Virus record (IMG/VR): IMGVR_UViG_3300036944_000642
Location: 1-23,892 of that record
Length of the DNA: 23,892 nucleotides
Strand: one strand, 5' to 3'
Origin: a virus
The translations under genes and the position numbers were made by a program. Every line of letters begins with the position of its first letter. Positions within the stretch are counted from its first letter, which is position 1. Under the pieces are notes generated by a model. The model had not been told where the DNA came from. It did not search any database and saw only the letters and a program-made list of their open reading frames with translations. Of this stretch, positions 14,269 through 20,026 are shown piece by piece.

Positions 14269-14646
14269 TTAGCCTTCTTTCTTGGGGACAAATGCAAAGC
14301 TGGGACGGCCCGGCTTGCTGGTGACAGCGCCCAAAAGTGGGCGTGTGATGGACTCGTCTGCGGCTTTCCATGCCGCCTGATTGATCTCCGGCTTCCAGCG
14401 GAAGAGCGATCGCAGGTGCTCTGACAGCCCGTTGGCCGTCGCCAGTTCCTGCAGGCGCTCCGCGTCGACCTTGCGGTCAATGCGCCCCGTGATCTTGAGG
14501 GCGCCGTGTGTGACGGTGCCGTCGAGGTCGGAGGCAAGGTCCACGATGGCGGCGATCGTGTCCTCAATCTGGCGGCGCTCCGCTTGGGCTGCCCCTTCGG
14601 CGTCCTTCGCCTTGCGCCATGCTGCGGTGAGGTCGTCGAGGGTCAT
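14269..14646 (-). CDS. conserved phage protein of the Sak4/DUF669 cluster
   Basis: This 125-residue protein has a charged helical N-terminus (residues 8-35) and a conserved C-terminal half with LSEHLRSLFRWKPEINQAAW followed by KAADESITRPLL and KPGRPSF. I recognise this C-terminal pattern from phage genes between a Sak4-like ATPase and a DUF669 protein. The biochemical activity is not known. The ATG overlaps the upstream TGA. Confidence 0.75.
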   Translation of the reverse strand: MTLDDLTAAWRKAKDAEGAAQAERRQIEDTIAAIVDLASDLDGTVTHGALKITGRIDRKVDAERLQELATANGLSEHLRSLFRWKPEINQAAWKAADESITRPLLGAVTSKPGRPSFAFVPKKEG

Positions 14647-15320
14647 GCCGTCCCCGCGATCTTCTTGATGATGGCCCCGAGGTCTGGGGGCTCGAGCGTG
14701 TCCAACTTGCCCGATCGGTCCTTGGCACTCCAGAGCCCATCCGTCGCCGTCAGCAGTGCCCGCCCGTACGACTCGATGCGCAGCGCAAAGACCTCGTCGA
14801 AGAAGTAGGGCAGTTGCTGGGCGAACTTGTTGCCCGGCAGGCTAGGGGCGTAGGACACGGCGCCAACCTCGTCGGTGCTCTTCTCCATCTTGGCCGAGAA
14901 GTAGACGTGGCGGTCAGGCAGGTCCCGGAAGGCGCGGATGAGGTCGGCCATCTTGTCCTGCATCTCGCCATACGCCTTCATGCCGTGGATCTTCTTGCCG
15001 TCGACCTTGACCTTCTTTTCGGCGGACAAGACCACCTCGCCGATCTCGGAAATCGAATCGAGCGCAATGCTCTCGAAGTGCTTGGCCTCTTCCGACGACG
15101 TCGCCCATTCGTAGGCTTCGTAGAGGTCGGCCATCGTGTTGATCTCGATGTAGGGCAGGTCGGCGCCCTTGATCGACAGCAACCCGGCTTCGGCGGACAG
15201 CACGATTGGATTCGGCAGGGTGGCGATCAGGCTGGTCTTTCCAGACCCGGCCATGCCGTAAACAAGGAACTTGACTTGCTTGACTCCCAGTTGGGAGGTG
15301 CGCTTCAGTGCAACGGCCAT
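14643..15320 (-). CDS. Sak4-like RecA-fold ATPase (AAA_24 family)
   Basis: This 225-residue protein has Walker A GMAGSGKTS at 22-30, a Walker B strand IALDSISE near 99-106, and the usual later block with HVYFSAKME and FFDEVFALRI. This matches the phage AAA_24/Sak4 family, single-strand annealing ATPases that act with an ssDNA-binding protein in phage recombination. A strong AGGAGG Shine-Dalgarno (minus strand, 15325-15330) precedes the ATG, and it is the first gene behind the leftward early promoter. It heads the recombination block with the DUF669 and nuclease genes downstream. Confidence 0.88.
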   Translation of the reverse strand: MAVALKRTSQLGVKQVKFLVYGMAGSGKTSLIATLPNPIVLSAEAGLLSIKGADLPYIEINTMADLYEAYEWATSSEEAKHFESIALDSISEIGEVVLSAEKKVKVDGKKIHGMKAYGEMQDKMADLIRAFRDLPDRHVYFSAKMEKSTDEVGAVSYAPSLPGNKFAQQLPYFFDEVFALRIESYGRALLTATDGLWSAKDRSGKLDTLEPPDLGAIIKKIAGTA

Positions 15321-15372
15321 CTGGCCTCCTTTGTGGCGCGGTCGGAGAATCCGGTTGCGCCTTGTGAGTTGT

Positions 15373-15401
15373 GTTCTAGCCGCAAGTGCGGCAAGAGTCA
15401 A
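15373..15401 (-). promoter_or_regulatory. leftward early promoter
   Basis: On the minus strand TTGACT (15396-15401) lies 17 bases from TAGAAC (15373-15378). Transcription would begin near 15366, about 45 bases before the Sak4-like gene. A GCCGCA/TGCGGC inverted repeat fills the spacer, so a repressor bound there would block RNA polymerase. Confidence 0.7.
15379..15392. promoter_or_regulatory. candidate operator, inverted repeat in promoter spacer
   Basis: GCCGCA and TGCGGC are perfect 6-bp inverted arms around a 2-base centre. They occupy the spacer between -35 and -10 of the leftward promoter and lie about a dozen bases before the ATG of the HTH gene. Such a site could let the HTH protein control both directions. 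Confidence 0.55.
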
Positions 15402-15403
15402 GC

Positions 15404-15598
15404 ATGAGCGACAACAAAAAGATCACCATCGAAGAAATCCGCAGGCGCCTGCGGGATCACAACCTTTCCGCCGTGGCCAAGGCCACCGGCTTGAGCAACG
15501 ACACGCTGTACCGGCTGATGCATGGCGTTGTGACGCCGTCTCCGGCCACCATGACCCTGATCTCCCTCTACCTCGGGGGACCTGATGGCCAAGCTTGA
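15404..15598 (+). CDS. small HTH transcriptional regulator (Cro/CI-like)
   Basis: This 64-residue protein is essentially one helix-turn-helix unit: residues 21-40 (LSAVAKATGLSNDTLYRLMH) read as HTH helices 2 and 3 with the conserved AxxxGxS turn, and TPSPATMTLISLYLGG follows as the next helix. It probably represses the divergent leftward promoter and may autoregulate. The ATG at 15404 is preferred over an upstream GTG, which would lie inside the putative operator. It overlaps the primase-helicase gene by 14 bases, so the regulator and replication genes are co-transcribed. No integrase accompanies it, so Cro-like early control is as likely as lysogenic repression. Confidence 0.8.
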   Translation: MSDNKKITIEEIRRRLRDHNLSAVAKATGLSNDTLYRLMHGVVTPSPATMTLISLYLGGPDGQA

Positions 15599-17558
15599 TC
15601 GCCCGTTCATCGTCCAGCCCCTCGACGACCGGACGCCAGAACAGCAGTTGATCGATGCGATCACCTACGAGGGCCTGATCGCTCCACCGTCGGTGACCCT
15701 CGACGGCAAGATCCACCGCTTCAAGTCGACCCCTGGCAAGGGCCATGACAAAAACGGTTGGTACATCGCCTACAGCGACGGTCGGCCCGCCGGGCACTTT
15801 GGGTGCTGGCGCCGTCAGATTGACGTCTCGTGGCGTGCGGAGGGCGGGCCATCGTGGACGCCAGCTGAGGAGATCGCCCACGCCAAGCGCATGGCCGAGA
15901 TGCGGGCGATCCGTGATGCGGAGATCGCCCGTCAGCGTGAGGTGGTGGCCGAGGTGGTGGAACAGATTTGGGGTGATCTCCCGCTGGCACCAGCCGATCA
16001 CCCATACCTGATCCGCAAGGGGGTCCAGGCGCATGGGTCCCGCATCACCACCGACGGCAAACTCGTGGTCCCGCTCTACGGTGAGGACGGCGGGGTTGCG
16101 TCACTCCAATACATCGAAGGCGACGGCGGCAAGCGGTACCACCCTGGCGGCGAGGTCAAGGGCAAGTTTTGGATGGTGGGCACCCCATCGGACGGCGTGA
16201 TCTACTTGGCCGAGGGCTTCGCCACGGCGGCAACCGTCCACGAGGTGACCGGCAGACCCTGCGCCGTCAGCTACTCGGCTGGCAACCTCGTGGACGTCGC
16301 TGGCGTGCTTGTGGGGCTCTACGGTGACCGGGTCACCACCGTCGCTGACAACGACAAGGGCAACGTGGGGCTTCGGGCGGCGGAACAGGCACTGGCCAAG
16401 CACGGGGTTCGCTATGTGATCCCTCCCATCCCCGGCGACGCCAACGACTATGTGCAGGCGGGCAAGGATCTCGCGGCGTTGCTGTCCCCAAGCACCGACG
16501 GGTGGCTGATCCCGGCTGACGACTTCTGCGCCCAACCGGCACCGATCGCATGGCTGATCCGTGGGTGGGCACAAGCCGAGGCCCTGATGATGGTCCACGG
16601 CCCATCCGGCAGCGGCAAGACGTTTGTCGTACTCGATTGGTGCTGTCGCATGGCCTCGAGCACGCCCGATTGGATGGGCGCCAAGGTCAAGCCGGGCGCC
16701 GTGGTCTACCTCGCTGGCGAGGGACACCATGGGCTGCGGGGGCGCATCGCGGCGTGGAAGATCGCCAACACCAACGCCCCGCTGGCCATGCATCTGTCCT
16801 CGAGCGGATGCGACCTAGACACCATGGCGGGGCTGGTGAAGGCTCGCGACGCCATCGCGGCGTTGCCAACCCGGCCAGCCCTGATCGTGGTCGACACCCT
16901 GCACCGCTTCCTGTCTGGCGACGAGAACTCCGCGCAGGACGCAAAGGAGATGCTGGACTCGTGCGCGGCGCTCATGGCCACGTTTGGGTGCTCGGTCCTG
17001 TTGGTCCACCACACCGGGGTCAATGAAGAGGCACAGGGGCGCGCGCGTGGCTCGAGCTCATGGCGTGGCGCCCTCGACATTGAGGTCAGCGTGACCTGCA
17101 AGGAAGGCACGATCACGATCGCCCAAAAGAAGTCCAAGGATGCCGAGTTGCTCCCGCCAGTCTTTGGCCAGCTCGCCAGCGTGACGATCCCCGGCTGGCT
17201 GGATGAGGATGGGGCACCCGTGACGAGTGCCGTCCTGGCGAGCGCGTCTGCCCCTGTGGCCGCTGCCAAGGAGACCAGCGGGTCCAAGCACCGGAAGGCA
17301 GCCGAGCGCGCGTGGTGGGCATCTGGGGCCGAGATGCGCGCGGGCGCCCCCTACATCAGCCGGGCGGGGCTCAAGGCGTTCCTGATGGATGACATGGGAT
17401 GGGCCGAGGGGACCGTGAATCAGCACATGAAGCCGTCAAACGAGCCAGGGAAGTTCATTCGTGATCTGTTGGACTGTGGTTTTTTTACCGTCCATGAGCA
17501 CGGTTGGACCATCACCGACCCGATCAGGGCATCGGCTTTGGTGCTGGCAAACCGTTAA
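15585..17558 (+). CDS. primase-helicase with Toprim and RepA-like ATPase domains
   Basis: This 657-residue replication protein has an N-terminal region with GWYIAYSDGRPAGHFG typical of phage primase-like proteins. A Toprim domain follows, with Glu210 in YLAEGFATAAT and DND at 255-257 (VADNDKG). Then comes a RepA/DnaB-type ATPase with Walker A GPSGSGKT at 339-346 and Walker B-like ALIVVDTLHRF. It probably primes and unwinds DNA at the phage origin. GGGGGA lies before the ATG at 15585. The gene is directly followed by a GTAC-rich repeat cluster, which fits an origin next to its initiator. The C-terminal 100 residues look like a winged-helix or DNA-binding tail. Confidence 0.88.
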   Translation: MAKLDRPFIVQPLDDRTPEQQLIDAITYEGLIAPPSVTLDGKIHRFKSTPGKGHDKNGWYIAYSDGRPAGHFGCWRRQIDVSWRAEGGPSWTPAEEIAHAKRMAEMRAIRDAEIARQREVVAEVVEQIWGDLPLAPADHPYLIRKGVQAHGSRITTDGKLVVPLYGEDGGVASLQYIEGDGGKRYHPGGEVKGKFWMVGTPSDGVIYLAEGFATAATVHEVTGRPCAVSYSAGNLVDVAGVLVGLYGDRVTTVADNDKGNVGLRAAEQALAKHGVRYVIPPIPGDANDYVQAGKDLAALLSPSTDGWLIPADDFCAQPAPIAWLIRGWAQAEALMMVHGPSGSGKTFVVLDWCCRMASSTPDWMGAKVKPGAVVYLAGEGHHGLRGRIAAWKIANTNAPLAMHLSSSGCDLDTMAGLVKARDAIAALPTRPALIVVDTLHRFLSGDENSAQDAKEMLDSCAALMATFGCSVLLVHHTGVNEEAQGRARGSSSWRGALDIEVSVTCKEGTITIAQKKSKDAELLPPVFGQLASVTIPGWLDEDGAPVTSAVLASASAPVAAAKETSGSKHRKAAERAWWASGAEMRAGAPYISRAGLKAFLMDDMGWAEGTVNQHMKPSNEPGKFIRDLLDCGFFTVHEHGWTITDPIRASALVLANR

Positions 17559-17669
17559 ACGTACTGAACGTACTTCCGTCGTACTTTGTACGTACCGTTA
17601 CCGTGGCAAAGGCACTCACCGGACGTACGTAACGTACTCCCCCCCTTTAGGGGGAGTACGGAAGTACGG
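17558..17669. repeat. GTAC-centred iteron-like cluster, candidate replication origin
   Basis: Nine GTAC tetramers fall within 107 bases (starts at 17561, 17570, 17581, 17588, 17592, 17625, 17634, 17656 and 17664). Four are CGTACT in the forward sense and two AGTACG in the reverse sense; AACGTACT occurs three times and ACGTACGT is a palindrome. It follows the primase-helicase gene. Iteron arrays of this type bind replication initiators or regulators. Confidence 0.6.
17633..17660. repeat. 11-bp inverted repeat, strong hairpin
   Basis: CGTACTCCCCC and GGGGGAGTACG are perfect complementary arms around a 6-base loop. No T-run follows on the plus strand, so a plain terminator is unlikely. Its arms are themselves built from the CGTACT repeat. 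Confidence 0.8.
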
Positions 17670-17723
17670 TGGTGATGCGGGCGTAATGAGTCCGGATGGT
17701 CGATAGAATGGTGGTGGTTGGAG

Positions 17724-17752
17724 TTGACCTCCCCCGCCCCCTGCTGTACCCT
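17724..17752 (+). promoter_or_regulatory. possible promoter upstream of terminator
   Basis: TTGACC at 17724-17729 lies 17 bases before TACCCT at 17747-17752. A start near 17759 would give a transcript of roughly 90 bases ending at the terminator at 17819-17849, with no convincing ORF. The -10 match is modest. Confidence 0.35.
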
Positions 17753-17818
17753 AGCCCTGCGGCTGGCCTCACACCATCGCACCCGCTCCTGACGTCTCCC
17801 CGGTTTCAGAGCAGGTTG

Positions 17819-17849
17819 AAGCCACCGTCTTGCGTCGGTGGCTTTTTTT
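17819..17849 (+). terminator. intrinsic terminator
   Basis: AAGCCACCG and CGGTGGCTT form a perfect 9-bp stem with an 8-base loop, running straight into seven T residues. It probably ends the regulator/primase transcript or a short RNA from the possible promoter upstream. Confidence 0.85.
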
Positions 17850-17976
17850 ATTTGGGGCTTGCCTCTTGGCTGGCGGATGGTCTACCGTCGTCACACGGTG
17901 CCGCCGTGCTCGTCGTCAGGTCCGCCTGACTGACTGCTTCTGAACAGCGGGCCCCGTCTTGCGCTCCGCTGGACCG
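17850..17976 (+). ncRNA. hairpin-rich intergenic segment, structured RNA candidate
   Basis: Between two strong terminators lie three hairpins in a row: CACGG/CCGTG (17894-17908), GTCAGG/CCTGAC (17915-17930) and CAGCGG/CCGCTG (17945-17971). No convincing ORF covers them. With the terminator that follows they could form a small structured RNA, but no confident promoter was found for it. Confidence 0.3.
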
Positions 17977-18029
17977 CCCCTGATTCCCTCCCAGCCGTGC
18001 AAAGCGATTGGGAATCAGGGGTTTTTTTT
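17977..18029 (+). terminator. strong intrinsic terminator
   Basis: CCCCTGATTCCC (17977-17988) and GGGAATCAGGGG (18010-18021) form a perfect 12-bp stem, followed by eight T residues. The loop is about 21 bases. Two strong terminators within 200 bases insulate the replication region from the genes to the right. Confidence 0.9.
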
Positions 18030-18070
18030 GCCTTGTGATCGCTCCTTTCGCTCGGGACAGATCACCGGGC

Positions 18071-18086
18071 AAGCCAGATCTGGCTT
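18071..18086. repeat. perfect 16-bp palindrome, operator candidate
   Basis: AAGCCAGATCTGGCTT is a perfect palindrome 36 bases before the -35 of the next promoter and after the second terminator. The position suggests a dimeric regulator binding site. Only one copy was noticed. Confidence 0.5.
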
Positions 18087-18121
18087 CCTACAGCCCTAGG
18101 ATATTTCTACATGCACAGTGC

Positions 18122-18149
18122 TTGACTTAATAGCCAGGGTGCGTAGAAT
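18122..18149 (+). promoter_or_regulatory. rightward sigma70-like promoter
   Basis: TTGACT at 18122-18127 and TAGAAT at 18144-18149 are separated by 16 bases. A start near 18156 gives a leader of about 30 bases before the ATG at 18187. GCTTGACT and TAGAA match the leftward early promoter, and AACTCAC follows the -10 in both. Confidence 0.7.
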
Positions 18150-18186
18150 GAACTCACGGCACGCAAGCCGGATAGGGAGACACCAA

Positions 18187-18459
18187 ATGACCATCACGCT
18201 GCTCAAGAACACCGAATCCATGAACGCTTGGGCCACGATTGAGGTCTCTGTCTCGTCGACCATCAAGACCATCGACGGTGGCAGCACGGTGACGAACTAC
18301 AGCCTCGACGAGGTAACGACCGTCAACAAGGGCGAGCGCGTGTGGGTCTCCACCGCTGAGAAGACCAACCTCCCCAAGGGCTACACCCGCGAGATGGCAA
18401 CCGATGCCGCTATGCGCCGCGCCGCTTCGCACTGCGACTTTGGATACGCCGCAGTCTGA
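18187..18459 (+). CDS. small protein, first gene of the second rightward operon
   Basis: This 90-residue protein starts at the ATG at 18187 with AGGGAG at 18174-18179. Its sequence is a beta-rich N-terminal half (TIEVSVSSTIKTIDGGSTV) and a helical C-terminus (REMATDAAMRRAASHCDFG). An in-frame upstream start would overlap the promoter and is rejected. It is the first gene behind a good promoter and is followed by a hairpin, so it may be abundant early. The family is not recognised. Confidence 0.65.
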   Translation: MTITLLKNTESMNAWATIEVSVSSTIKTIDGGSTVTNYSLDEVTTVNKGERVWVSTAEKTNLPKGYTREMATDAAMRRAASHCDFGYAAV

Positions 18460-18471
18460 CCCACCCACCCC

Positions 18472-18499
18472 AGCCCGCCGCTCACCCGGCGGGCTCTTT
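18472..18499 (+). terminator. GC-rich hairpin, attenuator or terminator
   Basis: AGCCCGCCG (18472-18480) and CGGCGGGCT (18487-18495) form a perfect 9-bp stem with a 6-base loop, followed by CTTTC. The poor T-run suggests partial termination before the next gene. Confidence 0.6.
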
Positions 18500-18523
18500 C
18501 ACCGACCACCGCAGGGAGACACC

Positions 18524-18853
18524 ATGACCAGCAAAGCCAAAGCCATTGAGGCGGCGATCGCCCGATTGAACGCAGGCGACATCGAAGGGGAACAGCAGAT
18601 TGCCAGTGACCACCTTGCGGGCGTCCACAACGCCCCACGCCCTCGCGGACGCCCGTCCCTCACACAAGGCCGCGCCAAGACCGTCCAGACCTCTCTGAGC
18701 CCGTCTCAGGCCGCGTGGGTGGCATCGCGCGGTGTGCCTGCTGCGGCGTACCTGCGGGGGCTGGTGGAAGAAGACATGCTGATTCAGGAGACGCCCGAGG
18801 AGGTGGAAGCCGCGTTTCAGCGGTTTCTCGTCAAGATCGGCGGTGACGTGTGA
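18524..18853 (+). CDS. small protein with AT-hook-like motif, DNA-binding candidate
   Basis: This 109-residue protein starts at the ATG at 18524 behind AGGGAG at 18513-18518. RPRGRPS at residues 39-45 is an AT-hook-like minor-groove motif. The following segment (KTVQTSLSPSQAAWVASRG) has the strand-helix feel of a ribbon-helix-helix protein, and an acidic helical tail follows. It may regulate transcription or coat DNA. It overlaps the next gene as GTGA. No named family is recognised. Confidence 0.6.
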   Translation: MTSKAKAIEAAIARLNAGDIEGEQQIASDHLAGVHNAPRPRGRPSLTQGRAKTVQTSLSPSQAAWVASRGVPAAAYLRGLVEEDMLIQETPEEVEAAFQRFLVKIGGDV

Positions 18854-19269
18854 GCAAGTTCAGCATTGGTGACCGGGTCCGCATCGTTTGGTCGCTCGAT
18901 CCAGAGTGGGGCCAACCCGGCGAGATCGGGACCATCGTCGACATCGAAGAGGGCGAGGAGGGAGACCTTCACGAGGTTACCGGTGTCGGGGCTCTCTACC
19001 CCGACGGTGAGGGCTGGTTTCATGAAGCGTCGGCGTTGGCGCTGGCATCAGACCCCACCTACACCCGCGACGACCTGATCCGCGTCGTGCTGGGGCAGCA
19101 GTGGGCGGTGGCGATTGCGTTGTACGACCATCGCGGGAACAACAAGAAGCACTCGATCCCGCACTACCTGATGGGGGACATGGGTGGCGACTGGATGAAG
19201 GGTGCCGCCGAAGACCTCGCCGACCTCCCCTGCGCCGTTGACGTGGTGGATGGCAAGGAGGGTGCATGA
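18850..19269 (+). CDS. small protein with SH3-like beta-barrel N-terminus
   Basis: This 139-residue protein starts at a GTG overlapping the upstream stop. FSIGDRVRIVW at residues 4-14, then GEIGTIVDIEEGE near 24-36, is the typical GD-hV-x-G-x-V pattern of SH3/KOW-like barrels. A middle helical region and an acidic tail follow. It is coupled to the membrane-protein gene downstream. The function is unknown; a nucleic-acid or ribosome contact is possible for the barrel. Confidence 0.6.
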   Translation: MSKFSIGDRVRIVWSLDPEWGQPGEIGTIVDIEEGEEGDLHEVTGVGALYPDGEGWFHEASALALASDPTYTRDDLIRVVLGQQWAVAIALYDHRGNNKKHSIPHYLMGDMGGDWMKGAAEDLADLPCAVDVVDGKEGA

Positions 19270-19463
19270 CGCCTCTGGTTGCTGCTGTTGTCTCGTTGGC
19301 GCTGCCTGTCATTGTTCTTGAACTTCTCGCGGCAACACTTTGGGTTGGTGCCGGTCAGAAGTGGGCTCTCTCGTTGGCGGCAGTCCTTGCGGTGCCGTCT
19401 GTGCTCGCGTTCTTCGCTCTCTCGTCCCTCGGCCTCTACCACCTTTTGGTTCAGAGCCCTTGA
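19266..19463 (+). CDS. small two-TM membrane protein
   Basis: This 65-residue protein is almost entirely hydrophobic, with two transmembrane segments (about residues 4-27 and 34-58) joined by a short loop GAGQKW. Its ATG overlaps the upstream stop. Size and topology fit a holin or a superinfection-exclusion protein. It is far from the other lysis candidates, so no role is assigned. Confidence 0.6.
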   Translation: MTPLVAAVVSLALPVIVLELLAATLWVGAGQKWALSLAAVLAVPSVLAFFALSSLGLYHLLVQSP

Positions 19464-19551
19464 CCTCCCACACCCAGCCGTGACAGCCTGACCTCGCTGG
19501 TGAGTCCCCACGATCCAGCACAGACCACGATCATTGGCGCCCCCCACACAG

Positions 19552-19575
19552 CCCCTCTGCAATTCCGCAGGGGGG
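19552..19575 (+). terminator. hairpin before the packaging genes
   Basis: CCCCTCTGC (19552-19560) pairs with GCAGGGGGG (19567-19575), with one T-G wobble and a 6-base loop, and is followed by TTGTCGTTTG. It probably gives partial termination between the small-gene operon and the terminase genes. Confidence 0.6.
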
Positions 19576-19609
19576 TTGTCGTTTGTGGGGTGTGGCGGTA
19601 GGATGCGGT

Positions 19610-20026
19610 ATGGTCCTTGACCCCGTCCGTAAAGCAAAGGCTGATGCTGTGATGGCTGCTGTGGCCAGCGGTATGTCTTTGCGGTCTGCGTCCAAGGAAA
19701 CCGGCGTTCCAGTGCAGACTTTTCTGGATTGGTGCACAGCCGACCCGGACCTTGCCGGACAGTACGCGAGGGCCAGGGACACCATGATTGACGCCATGGT
19801 TGACGAGACCATGCGGCTGGCCGACGAACCACCATCGACCAACCCCATCACTGGCGCCATCGACAGCGCCAGCGTGGCCAAGCAGCGCCTGCAGGTCGAT
19901 ACCCGGAAGTGGCTGCTGTCCAAACTCGCCCCGAAGAAGTATGGCGACCGCCTCGAAGTGGCTGGCGATCCGACGGCGCCGCTCAAGGCTGACCTCACCG
20001 TGACGTTCGTCAAGCCGGGAGCCTGA
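19610..20026 (+). CDS. terminase small subunit (Sf6-like)
   Basis: This 138-residue protein recognises phage DNA and delivers it to the large terminase. The N-terminal helices (residues 8-40) contain an HTH-like unit (GMSLRSASKETGVPVQTFLDW). QYARARD and DETMRLAD follow, and then the hallmark DTRKWLLSKLAPKKYGDRLE of Sf6-type small terminases. The ATG at 19610 has AGGA a few bases upstream. The stop shares its last base with the ATG of the large terminase gene, as usual for this gene pair. Confidence 0.88.
   Translation: MVLDPVRKAKADAVMAAVASGMSLRSASKETGVPVQTFLDWCTADPDLAGQYARARDTMIDAMVDETMRLADEPPSTNPITGAIDSASVAKQRLQVDTRKWLLSKLAPKKYGDRLEVAGDPTAPLKADLTVTFVKPGA

Noticed and set aside
17558-17669. 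CRISPR-like array
   Set aside because: The repeats are only 6-8 bases with irregular spacing and no spacers of constant length.
19576-19604. Possible promoter TTGTCG with TAGGAT at 17-base spacing before the small terminase gene
   Set aside because: The predicted start would fall on the ATG at 19610, and both boxes match poorly.
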